A DNA stretch of 64,000 nt, taken from an uncultured bacterium (lineage in GTDB: Bacteria; CSSED10-310; CALFER01). The position numbers and the translations under genes are program-made. Shown piece by piece: positions 1-8,739 of the stretch. The stretch's first letter is position 1; each line of letters starts with the position of its first letter. Below the pieces are notes generated by a model. It saw only the letters and a program-made list of their open reading frames with translations, was not told where the DNA came from and searched no databases. The stretch covers positions 62,001-126,000 of the forward strand of contig CALFER010000020.1 of the NCBI GenBank assembly GCA_937951895.1. Reading direction: 5' to 3'.

Positions 1-397
1 TTCGGATCGCGTCTCCGCGGGCATCGAGCGACAATTCGGCGGTCGAACGGAACCAGGTCTGGGTCTGGGGATAATCCGGCGTCGAAACGGGTGGGAAAAA
101 TTCGGGGTTCGGCGGGGACAGCCGGGCGAATTGCACGGCTCGGGCGGCGAGATCGTCGAGTGAGGTCGGGGACATGTCATTGCACTGGACGAGTGCTTCG
201 CGCTGGTCGATCGATACGGCCAGGGAAATGGTCGAGTTGCAGGTTTCGAGATGCTGGGTCGTTTCATTGAGGGCGAATCGAAGGGTGCTTTCGAAGGATT
301 TATTCAGGATCGCCGCGGCATGGTCCGCGCCGGCCTTTCTGGCTTGATCGAGCACGTATTGCAGCATCGTTTCGACATGTAGGAAATCAAAATTCAT
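1..397 (-). CDS. TldD/PmbA-family protein, N-terminal part (runs off left edge)
   Basis: The reverse strand is open from an ATG at 397 to the window edge. The peptide begins MNFDFLHVETMLQYVLDQA and continues with the layout of a PmbA/TldD N-terminal domain: a helix, a run around RFALNETTQHLETC, then a helix around LDDLAARAVQFARLS. Its ATG overlaps the TGA of the upstream TldD gene as ATGA, so translation is probably coupled and this is the third gene of a minus-strand operon. The C-terminal domain lies outside the window. By analogy with the other two pairs here it is probably the TldE-like partner without metal ligands, but that cannot be checked. Confidence 0.72.
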   Translation of the reverse strand, partial: MNFDFLHVETMLQYVLDQARKAGADHAAAILNKSFESTLRFALNETTQHLETCNSTISLAVSIDQREALVQCNDMSPTSLDDLAARAVQFARLSPPNPEFFPPVSTPDYPQTQTWFRSTAELSLDARGDAIR

Positions 398-1839
398 GGT
401 GCCTGTCTCCGCAGCGTGATGTTCCTCAAACGCAACGGCGAACTGCCGTGCGTGAGCGCCGTGATCTGAACGGGTTGCCCCTTGGCGCATCCGTAGATGC
501 CCGCAGGCCTCCATTCGGACTCTCCGCAAATCGCATCCACGGAACTCCAGAACGAAGGATTCGATCCCTCGTACGTGACGTTATACAAGGGCTCCTCGAC
601 CCGGCCATTCCGGATCCGCCGGCAGTAATCGCCTCCGAATTGAAAATTGATTCGCTGATGATCAATGCTGTAGCTGTCCATGCCATCGACGAGAATACCA
701 TTGGAGGTGTCCGCGATGAGTTGTTCGAGTGATGGAGAACCTGCCGGTCCCGGGTCGATACAGACATTGGGCATCCGGAGAATTGGGAAGGAAGACCAGT
801 TGTCTGCGTACGCGCACGCACGGCTCCGGTCGAAACCGGCCAGTGGGGCCGTATCTCGGGTCGCGGCGTAATCCATGAGAATCCCGCCAGAGATCATCGG
901 CCACCGTCCGCACGGAACGCCGTCATCGTCGTATCCGCACGAGGCCATGCCATGGTCGCGGGTACGATCCGCCGTGACATTGAAGATCTCCGATCCGTAT
1001 CGATACGTGCCGAGTTTCTCGCGGGTGGCGAACGATGTCCCGGCATAATCGGCTTCCCAGCCGAGGATCCGGTCGAGTTCGAGGGCATGGCCGATGGTTT
1101 CGTGGATGATCAATCGGGTGTGGGATGGCAGGAGGATCAGATCGATACGCTCTTCCGTCGGTTCCGGCGCCGTGAGTTTCTCGACAGCCTCCCGCGCGAC
1201 CCGCGGTGCTTCCTCGAGCACCGGCTGGCCCTCGATCCCCTCCCAGCCGATCTGGCGCGGACTGCCCTGATAATCCCGCGAGACGAACCGGCCGTTGCCG
1301 ACGGCGACCGCCGAAAAATCCACCGATGACCAGATCTGCATCTGATCCAGGAAACTGCCCAGCGTGCTGGCAAAGAGTTTGTGGCTGCGTTTGAAGTGCA
1401 TCCGGGCATGCGCCTCCTGCACCGACGCGTTCTCCCGGATCCGCCCGTTGATTTCCAGAAGCAGATCGGTCTTCTGTTTCAGCGGAACACTGAAAGGATC
1501 GATCCGAACCGGAGGACGCCACTCGGCGATGTAGGCGGTCAAGGGGGTCAATTCGAGATGCCTGCGGTTGATCCGGGCACTCAGGCGCGCGATTTCAACC
1601 GCCCGCTTTCCCAGAAGAGCCGCGGCATCTTCAGTCATCAATTCACCCGAAGCCTGCCCCCATGCCCCATCGATGTATGCCCGCACACAAAGCCCGGATT
1701 CCGTACTGTCCGACAGATGCTGGATCATCTGATCCCGCGTGGCAATCACCTGCGTGTCAAAGCACCCGAATCGAGCGTCCGCATAGACAGCGCCATCGAG
1801 CGCCGCTGTTTCAAGCGCTGCATCGAGAATTTTCTTCAT
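394..1839 (-). CDS. tldD: TldD-family metallopeptidase subunit (pair 1)
   Basis: This 481-residue protein has the two-domain TldD/PmbA layout. The TldD signature HETIGH starts at about residue 246 and is followed by ALELD, matching the HExxxH zinc site of the TldD family. TldD/TldE heterodimers are known to trim small or unfolded peptides, for example in microcin B17 maturation and CcdA degradation. Late blocks around residues 330-400 (GGILMDYAATRD and NVCIDPGPAG) are also typical of the family. The start ATG overlaps the stop of the secreted protein gene upstream, and its stop overlaps the next TldD/PmbA gene, giving a tight three-gene operon. The substrate is unknown; the co-transcribed exported protein is a natural candidate, but that is inference. 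Confidence 0.88.
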   Translation of the reverse strand: MKKILDAALETAALDGAVYADARFGCFDTQVIATRDQMIQHLSDSTESGLCVRAYIDGAWGQASGELMTEDAAALLGKRAVEIARLSARINRRHLELTPLTAYIAEWRPPVRIDPFSVPLKQKTDLLLEINGRIRENASVQEAHARMHFKRSHKLFASTLGSFLDQMQIWSSVDFSAVAVGNGRFVSRDYQGSPRQIGWEGIEGQPVLEEAPRVAREAVEKLTAPEPTEERIDLILLPSHTRLIIHETIGHALELDRILGWEADYAGTSFATREKLGTYRYGSEIFNVTADRTRDHGMASCGYDDDGVPCGRWPMISGGILMDYAATRDTAPLAGFDRSRACAYADNWSSFPILRMPNVCIDPGPAGSPSLEQLIADTSNGILVDGMDSYSIDHQRINFQFGGDYCRRIRNGRVEEPLYNVTYEGSNPSFWSSVDAICGESEWRPAGIYGCAKGQPVQITALTHGSSPLRLRNITLRRQAP

Positions 1840-2522
1840 GAGCGAATTCCTGTCCAGTTACCGAGCAGGCCGACTCCGAGAATGATCTGGCGGCCGGTGC
1901 CCTCGAGAATCATCTCGCAGTTGACCCGGAATGTTCCAACGGCCGAATACGCCGCGGCCCGATCGATTCGACCGGAACCCAGAAGGATTCCGAGTACCGA
2001 GAGATTCCAGTCACCGTAAACGGCGGATTCCAACGGCAGCGACAGGGTCATCAGATCAAAAGAACCATCCGGAGGATCGATCGTGCCGGGCCAGGGGATG
2101 GAAATCCCTTCGAGATTCACGAGAATCGTCGAATCGAAGGGCCAGAACAGCTGGTCGAGACGCATTGCGTCGGGGAGAATTTCCAGAGCGGATGCTTCGA
2201 GCTGATCGTTCGCATTCATCAATGCGGCAAAGACGGCATCGACCAGCGCAATCAACTGAGAACGAGAGGCTTCCGGCAGATCGAGCGACTCGATCAGGGC
2301 CAGCGCTTCCGCCTTCTTCTCATCGAAGTATGCCTGCGCATCCTCACCGAAGGGTATCGTCTGATCAAAACCGGTGAACACACCGTCCTGGATCATGCCG
2401 AAATTGACATTCAGACCGATCGACGGATACGCGAGCGCATAATCACCGGAAAACTCACCGGCGAATGCGGATAACGTGCAGAGTAAGAATCCGAGAATCG
2501 CAGCGGGCAAGGTTCGTTTCAT
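1836..2522 (-). CDS. Secreted protein of unknown function, first gene of a TldD operon
   Basis: The start ATG at 2522 is chosen because AGGAGG lies just upstream and because it opens directly on a signal peptide (MKRTLPAAILGFLLCTLSAFAG). The mature part of about 205 residues has no cysteines or catalytic motif that I recognise. It alternates beta-like stretches (LNVNFGMIQDGVFTGFDQ, GTFRVNCEMILEGTGRQ) with a helix-rich middle at about residues 65-115 that is rich in Ala, Leu and Asp. A longer ORF extends to 2603 but lacks an SD and would bury the signal peptide. The last base triplet overlaps the TldD start. It may be a substrate or partner of the downstream peptidases; no family assigned. Confidence 0.75.
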   Translation of the reverse strand: MKRTLPAAILGFLLCTLSAFAGEFSGDYALAYPSIGLNVNFGMIQDGVFTGFDQTIPFGEDAQAYFDEKKAEALALIESLDLPEASRSQLIALVDAVFAALMNANDQLEASALEILPDAMRLDQLFWPFDSTILVNLEGISIPWPGTIDPPDGSFDLMTLSLPLESAVYGDWNLSVLGILLGSGRIDRAAAYSAVGTFRVNCEMILEGTGRQIILGVGLLGNWTGIRS

Positions 2523-2544
2523 GATCACACCTCCTCTTTCAACG

Positions 2545-2573
2545 AATTTAGTCAAAAGATCGTCCCGGGTCAA
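2545..2573 (-). promoter_or_regulatory. Predicted sigma-70-type promoter of the secreted protein/TldD operon
   Basis: On the minus strand TTGACC (2573-2568) and TAAATT (2550-2545) are separated by 17 bases. Transcription would start near 2538 and give a very short leader holding the AGGAGG of the secreted protein gene. Confidence 0.45.
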
Positions 2574-2587
2574 TCTCGCAACCCGGG
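2564..2587. repeat. Inverted repeat overlapping a -35 element (possible operator)
   Basis: CCCGGGT, ten spacer bases, then ACCCGGG form a perfect 7-bp inverted repeat. Its left arm covers part of the predicted -35 box of the minus-strand operon, so a repressor bound here would block RNA polymerase. Short GC-rich palindromes also arise by chance in such DNA. Confidence 0.35.
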
Positions 2588-2620
2588 AAATGACGGATTT
2601 CATTCTCTGCGCAAATTGAC

Positions 2621-2648
2621 TTGAATCTTCAGAAATTCGCGGTAAAAT
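2621..2648 (+). promoter_or_regulatory. Predicted sigma-70-type promoter of the FHA-regulator operon
   Basis: TTGAAT (2621-2626) and TAAAAT (2643-2648) are spaced by 16 bases, about 100 bases before the FHA gene. Together with the minus-strand promoter it makes 2523-2753 a divergent control region. Confidence 0.4.
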
Positions 2649-2753
2649 GCAGTCCCTTTCGGCACACCCTCTGGATCCGACTCGGATTCAGACAGACTGA
2701 ATGCAATCGATTCAATATGTTGAGCCGAAATGGAGCAATCCGGAGGTCGCGTG

Positions 2754-4610
2754 ATGAATTCCAATTTGAGACTCAAGGTCAAAGGCCCGAACGGCGAAGA
2801 GAAAACGCATGCGTTCAAAGGACGCGAAATGGTGATCGGCCGCGATCCGGAATGTGATATCCGTGTGAACGACCCGGAAGTGTCCCGCCGACATGTCCTG
2901 CTTGGATACATCGCCCCCGACCGGATCTCCCTGACCGATCTCGACAGCACCAACGGCACCCTCGTCGGAGGCGTTCTGATTTCAGCCGAGGTCAGCCTGA
3001 CACCCGGATCCAGCTTCAGGATCGGCGACACCCAGGTGTTCGTCGAACTGACCGGCGACGATTCCACATCCATTCTGCGGGTCAAACTGTCGAATTCCGA
3101 ACGGAAGGCGTGGGTGCGGATCCACGACGAAAAAAGCGGATCGGCCTTCAATCCGATCAAGTCTCTGCTGCTGCTGGAACACGATCTGTGGATCGAACGG
3201 GCGGGGATGAATCAACTCGAGACGCTGCTGACCCGGGTTGCCAATGTCCTGAGCGCTGAAAACGGTATGCTCATCCTGGTGGACGACCAGTTGAACTGGA
3301 TCCGTCGCGTGCTCAGGAACGTACGAGGGAAAAAACTGGCCTATGCCGCGGATGTGATCGACGAAACACTTGCGAAGAACACCACCATCCTGATCCCCCG
3401 CACATCCCCTCTCGTGGAAGCCGAACTGCTCAAGGCGGATATCGGCTCGATCATCTGCGCACCGATCCGGGATGAGCAGAAACTCTGGGGCTGCATCTAT
3501 TTCGATCGCAACGACACCGCCGATTCCTTCGACATCGAAGACCTTCGACTGCTCAGCCAGATCGGTCATCTCACCGCGATCGCCTTCCATCGCGAGCAGA
3601 CCTGGAATTCGATCGCCGGCGAGCGCGATGCGTTGCGGAACGACAGGGATCGGGGCGTACGACTGAATCCAAAACAAGCGGACTTCCCGATCAAGACACA
3701 GAATCGCAAGACCCAGATGGTGCTGTTCAAGGCACTGCGAGTCGCCGCCAGTGCGCAACCGGTATTGATTTATGGGAGTTCGGGCACCGGTCGGAGCGTT
3801 CTGGCACGGCGAATTCAGGCTGACAGCCCCCGAAAAGATGCTCCGTTCATCGAAATCGATTGTCCCGCAATCCCGAACACATTGATCGAAGAAGAGCTCT
3901 TCGGGATGGAAACATCCGGTGATCCATCCACCGATCCGATCAAACGAGGGTGTCTCGAGACCGCTCACACCGGGACCATCTACCTGCGAGAGTTCTCTGT
4001 TTTGCCGCTCGCTTCTCAGGAACGCCTCGCGGAACTGCTCACCCGCGGGCAACTGCGCCGCAAGGGCGGTCAGACACCCATTCCGGTCGATGTCCGGGTG
4101 ATACTGAGCACGGATGTCGATATCAACCGCATGCAGACGTCCGAAACGATTTCCACCGACCTCTTCAACACTCTCAAGACGACAATCCTCGAAATCCCGC
4201 CGCTCAAGCAACGCCCGGAAGACATCGTTCCGCTCGCACGCCATTTCCTGAGAGTTTTTCTGCCCAGCAACCGAACATTGCCGGATTTTTCACCCGAAAT
4301 GATTTCGATTCTCAAACGCTATCAATGGCCGGGCAATATCACCGAATTGAACGGTGCGATGCGCTACGTCGCCGCGATCTGCGCGGATGAACGAGTCGAA
4401 ATCGGAGACCTGCCGCGTGTCATTCTGGAAAACCCGGTTAAATCCGCCGAGTCGACAGCGTCACTGCGTGAACAGATGGATTCATTTGAGGCGGAGATCA
4501 TCCGCAATGCTCTGGAACGGCATCATCGCATCGTCACCCGGGCGGCCAAGGAACTGGGACTTTCTGAATCGACTCTCCGATACCGGATGCAGCGTCTCGG
4601 CATCAGTTGA
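2754..4610 (+). CDS. FHA-GAF-AAA-Fis regulator with a degenerate NtrC-type ATPase
   Basis: The start at 2754 is used because GGAGG lies seven bases upstream; an ATG at 2730 has no such site. The 618-residue protein has an FHA domain at about 1-100 (motifs IGRDPECD, SRRH, DSTNG, so phosphothreonine binding looks intact), a GAF domain at about 140-280, an NtrC-like AAA+ core at about 320-555 and a Fis-type helix-turn-helix at about 575-618. The ATPase is degenerate. Walker A reads GSSGTGRS with Arg for Lys, the Walker B segment reads GTIYLREF with Arg at the Asp position, the GAFTGA loop is missing and the arginine-finger segment is altered. It probably binds DNA but neither hydrolyses ATP nor engages sigma-54. 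It heads a tight operon with TldD and TldE genes. Confidence 0.85.
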   Translation: MNSNLRLKVKGPNGEEKTHAFKGREMVIGRDPECDIRVNDPEVSRRHVLLGYIAPDRISLTDLDSTNGTLVGGVLISAEVSLTPGSSFRIGDTQVFVELTGDDSTSILRVKLSNSERKAWVRIHDEKSGSAFNPIKSLLLLEHDLWIERAGMNQLETLLTRVANVLSAENGMLILVDDQLNWIRRVLRNVRGKKLAYAADVIDETLAKNTTILIPRTSPLVEAELLKADIGSIICAPIRDEQKLWGCIYFDRNDTADSFDIEDLRLLSQIGHLTAIAFHREQTWNSIAGERDALRNDRDRGVRLNPKQADFPIKTQNRKTQMVLFKALRVAASAQPVLIYGSSGTGRSVLARRIQADSPRKDAPFIEIDCPAIPNTLIEEELFGMETSGDPSTDPIKRGCLETAHTGTIYLREFSVLPLASQERLAELLTRGQLRRKGGQTPIPVDVRVILSTDVDINRMQTSETISTDLFNTLKTTILEIPPLKQRPEDIVPLARHFLRVFLPSNRTLPDFSPEMISILKRYQWPGNITELNGAMRYVAAICADERVEIGDLPRVILENPVKSAESTASLREQMDSFEAEIIRNALERHHRIVTRAAKELGLSESTLRYRMQRLGIS

Positions 4611-4621
4611 CAGGCAGCCCG

Positions 4622-6016
4622 ATGCGGCCATTCTCCGGCGCAGAGTCTCCAGACAGACCGGAACGACCTGTCTTCAGAAACATCGGTTCCCTCTGCCTGG
4701 CACTGCTCGTCCCCGCCGCCATGATCGGCCTGGCCCTGCTCGTGTTCTCCGCCCGGAAACTTCCCCAACCCCGCCAGAACGCCCCGATCTATCTCATTAT
4801 CCTGGATCCGCTCCCCTCCGGATCGTTCCGGCAGCCGCTTGTTGACCGCTTGTCTGCTTTTCAAACACTTCGGGAAAACGGCGTGTTCGGCGCGATCACC
4901 GACCCCGGAGGCCGCGACGCGATCGCCGCCTGCATGGAACTCGTCACGGGAAAAGAAACTGCGGGAATTCTCGGAGCCGGCATCCGTCTCGACCCGGCAA
5001 CACGAACCCCCGAACCACGCTCGATCCATTCCGGCGTGCGCACCGCGACACTCCAGGAAATCACGCGATGGCATCATCGAAGCGTGTACATCGATGAGAC
5101 ATCAGGCACGGACACACTGCCACTCGAGGGGCTTCACATCATGGAATGGCGTCGGGGAGAAACACCCGTCATGACCTATCTGAGTGCGTGCGATTCCGAG
5201 TTGACCGCCCTCCGGGCACGCATCCCGGAAAAATCGGTCATTGCGCTGGTCTGCCCGGGGACCACCCGAAAGGCATCTCACGTTTTCCGACTCAATGCAT
5301 GGCTGGCACAGCAGGGTTTTCTGACCACTGACGCATCGGGCAGGATCGACTGGAGCAGAACCGCGGCGTTCGCCGCGGATCAGGGAGAGTACGGAATCCG
5401 GATCAACCGCAGCGCCCTGTATCCGGACGCTCCGGTGAGTGACGACGGATTCAGGGATCTCAGACGCGATGTCGCCACAGCACTCAAGGCGTATTGCCCC
5501 GGCAACGACGAGATTCCTCTGTGCCGGACCCTGACCCCGGGACAGGACCGCTATCCGGGCCGACTCGACGGCGACTATGCCGACCTCGAGTTCACACCGC
5601 GTGAACCCTGGACGGATCTGGCAATCGATCTCGACATCCTCTCCCCATGCGGCGGATCGGGATGTCTGGTCGAAAACAATTCCGAGGAGACCGTCGTATT
5701 CAGTGCCGACGGAGGGTTTATGATCCTGTCGGGACCTCCGTTTCAGAAAAACCGGCAATTCGGAACAGAATCGCCCGGCGCAAATCCGAATCACTTCCTG
5801 AACACGGATCTCACACCGACCCTTCTGTTCGTCATGGACCTGCCGATCGGGCGCGACATGACGGGACGCGTGCTCCGACCGATTCTGTCGAATGAATGGG
5901 AAGCCAATCCGATCCGCTTCATCGCCACACATGACCGGATCGATCCGCGTGTCATACAGCCGCGGTTCGATGACCGTTCGGCAAGACAAGGAGAAGGGAA
6001 TGTTCGAGGAGATTGA
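4622..6016 (+). CDS. Membrane-anchored alkaline-phosphatase-fold protein, probably degenerate
   Basis: This protein of about 464 residues has a single N-terminal membrane anchor (SLCLALLVPAAMIGLALLVF). The outside part begins IYLIILDP, like the metal-binding first strand of the alkaline phosphatase/phosphodiesterase superfamily, and carries late family blocks FRLNAWLAQQGFL and DLTPTLLFVMDLPIGRDMTG. The nucleophile block before LVTGKE has Ala where Ser/Thr/Cys is expected, and the usual late DHG metal motif reads SGPPF, so activity is doubtful. A TTG at 4607, overlapping the previous stop, is an alternative start. Its 3' end overlaps the next TldD gene by 17 bases, so it belongs to the same operon. 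Confidence 0.68.
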   Translation: MRPFSGAESPDRPERPVFRNIGSLCLALLVPAAMIGLALLVFSARKLPQPRQNAPIYLIILDPLPSGSFRQPLVDRLSAFQTLRENGVFGAITDPGGRDAIAACMELVTGKETAGILGAGIRLDPATRTPEPRSIHSGVRTATLQEITRWHHRSVYIDETSGTDTLPLEGLHIMEWRRGETPVMTYLSACDSELTALRARIPEKSVIALVCPGTTRKASHVFRLNAWLAQQGFLTTDASGRIDWSRTAAFAADQGEYGIRINRSALYPDAPVSDDGFRDLRRDVATALKAYCPGNDEIPLCRTLTPGQDRYPGRLDGDYADLEFTPREPWTDLAIDLDILSPCGGSGCLVENNSEETVVFSADGGFMILSGPPFQKNRQFGTESPGANPNHFLNTDLTPTLLFVMDLPIGRDMTGRVLRPILSNEWEANPIRFIATHDRIDPRVIQPRFDDRSARQGEGNVRGD

Positions 6017-7367
6017 TCGAATTCTGTCACGCTATCGCCATCGGGTGGATCATTTCGAGGTGCGTGCCGAGACCATCCGGACGGTGCAATTCGCGATGAG
6101 TGACGGAGAAGTGCGCGCATTGGATGACTCGGAGGAAGCCGGGTTTTCAATTCGATGCTGCCACAAGGGCGGATGGGGATTCGTGTCGCTCAACCGCCCG
6201 GAACATCTCGATTCAATGGCCGAACGCTGCATCGACATCGCCCGCCGACTGGGCCGGGATCGGACCGTACTCGCCCCGATCGAACCGGTTGAGGCCCGGG
6301 TGGAGGTCGCACTGATCGAAGATCCCCGTCATGTGACACTCCAGGAAAAAATCGACCTGTTCCGGTCGTATACCGACCGATCGAAAACCGTTTCGGATCG
6401 GATCCGGAGTGTCAAAGGCAGATACATCGAAGTCTGGCGCGAAATCGGTTTCCTCAACAGCGATGGAACACGCCTCCATATCAGCAAACTCGACCTGGGA
6501 GGCTCGCTGACCCCTCATGCACGCCAGGACGATCTGACTCAGTTTCTGACGGTCACAACGGGCAGCAGCAATGATTTCGGAGTGATCCGGACGATGGGGT
6601 CGCGAATCGAGGCGACGAGTCGCCGGACCGTCGACCTGATCGACGCACCGAAGGTCCGCGCCGGCCGCTATCCCGTCATCGCTGACCCTGTTCTGGGCGG
6701 TATCTTCGCACACGAGGCATTCGGGCACATGAGCGAAGCGGATGAATACCAGACGAACCCTGACATGAAAGACATCTTCGTGCTCGGAAAGCGGTTTGGC
6801 ACAGACGATTTATCCATTTATGACACAGGCCTGGATGTCGGCTCGCGCGGGTATCTCCCGTTCGATGACGAAGGCACCCCGGGCCGCAGAACAGATCTCA
6901 TCCGAAACGGCATTCTCGTCGGCCGGCTGCACTCCCGCGAATCCGCAGCCCGGTTCAATGAAACCCCGACAGGAAGCGCCCGCACGACCGCCTATCGCTT
7001 TCCACCCATCTGCAGAATGCGGAATACGTGCATCGATCAGGGCACGGCATCGTTTGACGAGTTGCTCGATGGAATCGAACTTGGCGTATATGCGATTGAT
7101 TCACACGGAGGAACGGGCGGTGAGATGTTTTCGTTCGACGCGGGATACGGCTACATGATCCGCAACGGCCGTCTCGCCGAGATGGTTCGCGATGTCCGCC
7201 TCAGCGGCAATCTCTTCAAAACTCTCAATGACATCGACAAGGTCGGCTCGGATTTCAGGATTGTCGATGATGCGGGAGGCTGCGGAAAAGGCGCACAGTA
7301 TCCCCTGGAAACGACCTGTTCTTCCCCTCATCTGCGGATGCAGGGCATCGTTGTCGGAGGCGCATGA
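6000..7367 (+). CDS. tldD: TldD-family metallopeptidase subunit (pair 2)
   Basis: The start at 6000 follows AGGAGAAGG at good spacing; the open frame extends upstream to 5892 only as overlap with the previous gene. The 455-residue protein carries HEAFGH at about residue 238 in the context GGIFAHEAFGHMSEADEYQ, the metal site of the TldD family. Conserved late blocks include CIDQG and RNGRLAEMVRDVRLSGN. It overlaps the previous gene by 17 bases and the following TldE-like gene by four, so the pair is almost certainly made together as a heterodimer. The operon also encodes an FHA regulator and a D-Ala-D-Ala ligase. Confidence 0.88.
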   Translation: MFEEIDRILSRYRHRVDHFEVRAETIRTVQFAMSDGEVRALDDSEEAGFSIRCCHKGGWGFVSLNRPEHLDSMAERCIDIARRLGRDRTVLAPIEPVEARVEVALIEDPRHVTLQEKIDLFRSYTDRSKTVSDRIRSVKGRYIEVWREIGFLNSDGTRLHISKLDLGGSLTPHARQDDLTQFLTVTTGSSNDFGVIRTMGSRIEATSRRTVDLIDAPKVRAGRYPVIADPVLGGIFAHEAFGHMSEADEYQTNPDMKDIFVLGKRFGTDDLSIYDTGLDVGSRGYLPFDDEGTPGRRTDLIRNGILVGRLHSRESAARFNETPTGSARTTAYRFPPICRMRNTCIDQGTASFDELLDGIELGVYAIDSHGGTGGEMFSFDAGYGYMIRNGRLAEMVRDVRLSGNLFKTLNDIDKVGSDFRIVDDAGGCGKGAQYPLETTCSSPHLRMQGIVVGGA

Positions 7368-8680
7368 TGAATCACGACCTGGATTCGATCCGCAACGCGT
7401 CTTTCCCTGCTGAATCTTATGAGATTGAGAGTTTTGTGACGGAGATCAACTTTCAGGACAACGAACTTCGCGATATTCAATCGAAGGAATCCTGCGGGCG
7501 GAGCGTACGCGTCATTGCGGACGGACGCCTGGGTGTCGCACGGGGGGGCCACAACGCGTCACACACCGATCTGCTCAATCGGGCCGCAGCCATAGCCCGT
7601 TTCGGTCGTGACGCCGGATTTGCTTTCCCGGCCGGACCGGCCGAACCGATCACGGACAGTCATGGTGATCCGGCACTCACGGTCGACGCCATGCTGGAAC
7701 TGGGCAACCGGTTCATGGGCGATCTGACCGCCGCGCTTCCGGGCTGGAAGTTCCTGATCATGCTGAACCATGAGCGGGCCCGGAAGCATCTGGTGAATTC
7801 CAGAGGCCTGGACTGGACGTTTCACACCGGCGATTTCGGATACCACATCCTCGGGACACTCGCCCGGGACGGCGACATCATCGAGATTCACGAAGCGCGG
7901 GCACGGTTTCCGGATGCCTCCCGTTATGAGTCGGTGATCCGATCGATCCGGGAGCACGCGACGGCCTGTCTGACCCCGGCCCGAATCGACGGCGGTTCCT
8001 ATCCCGTGCTTCTGCACCCCTGTGCCCTCGGCAGTTTTCTCGAATCACTGGATGAGGGGATCGATGCCCGCAATATTTTTGACGGGGTGTCGCCACTCAG
8101 GGACCGGATCGGCGAGCGGGTGATGGATGAACGCGTTTCGATCTGGGACGATCCGGTCGAACCCTCGATGCCGGGGTTTTCTCCCCGGAGCGACGAAGGT
8201 GTGGCGGCCATCCGGAAACCTCTGGTTCAGAACGGGATCCTCCGCAACTACCTCGCCAATCTTGAATACGCCGCCCGGTTGAATCTGCAGGACGGTTCGA
8301 ACGGTTTCCGAAGCATTTCGGCCGGATCGAGTCTTCCGGGCGCGGATTCCCATATTTCCGGCACGAATCGCATGATCGACAGCGGGAGGGTTCCCTTCGA
8401 GGACATGCTGCGCGACATGAAACACGGGATTGTCCTGATTCAAAGCTGGGATGCCTGGAGCGGGAATCTGATCAACGGAGACATTTCCGGGTCGCTGCAT
8501 CTCGGTTTCCTGGTCAAAAACGGTCGGCTCGCCGGCCGGCTGAAGGACATGCGACTTTCCGGCAACATCTACGATCTGCTGGGAAAACAACTCGTCGACC
8601 TGTCGATCGAATGCCCGGATACGATCCACAGTGATCAGCGTGCGCCGTGGATGATGGTGCGAGACGTGACGATCTGTTGA
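7364..8680 (+). CDS. TldE/PmbA-like partner of TldD (pair 2)
   Basis: A 438-residue TldD/PmbA-family protein that starts in the ATGATGA overlap with the preceding TldD; ATG 7364 or 7367 are both possible behind CGGAGG. It keeps the family layout (SVRVIADGRLGVARGG near residue 50 and DMRLSGNIYDLL near the end). At the position of HExxxH it reads LLHPCALGSF, with no metal ligands, as expected of the TldE subunit. The known role of TldE is to form the heterodimer and shape the peptide tunnel. The next gene, ddl, starts 59 bases on. Confidence 0.82.
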   Translation: MMNHDLDSIRNASFPAESYEIESFVTEINFQDNELRDIQSKESCGRSVRVIADGRLGVARGGHNASHTDLLNRAAAIARFGRDAGFAFPAGPAEPITDSHGDPALTVDAMLELGNRFMGDLTAALPGWKFLIMLNHERARKHLVNSRGLDWTFHTGDFGYHILGTLARDGDIIEIHEARARFPDASRYESVIRSIREHATACLTPARIDGGSYPVLLHPCALGSFLESLDEGIDARNIFDGVSPLRDRIGERVMDERVSIWDDPVEPSMPGFSPRSDEGVAAIRKPLVQNGILRNYLANLEYAARLNLQDGSNGFRSISAGSSLPGADSHISGTNRMIDSGRVPFEDMLRDMKHGIVLIQSWDAWSGNLINGDISGSLHLGFLVKNGRLAGRLKDMRLSGNIYDLLGKQLVDLSIECPDTIHSDQRAPWMMVRDVTIC

Positions 8681-8687
8681 ATTCCCA

Positions 8688-8717
8688 TTGCCAAGACCGG
8701 TGCACTTCGTTTACATT
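8688..8717 (+). promoter_or_regulatory. Possible internal promoter for ddl
   Basis: TTGCCA (8688-8693) and TACATT (8712-8717) with an 18-base spacer lie in the only real gap of this operon. The match is moderate; it would let ddl and the kinase be expressed apart from the TldDE genes. Confidence 0.28.
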
Positions 8718-8739
8718 TTCGCGAGGAGGTACACAGGGG

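Noticed and set aside
2982..4244. 420-codon open frame opposite the FHA regulator
   Set aside because: Shadow of the FHA-GAF-AAA gene; no recognisable domain or start signal.
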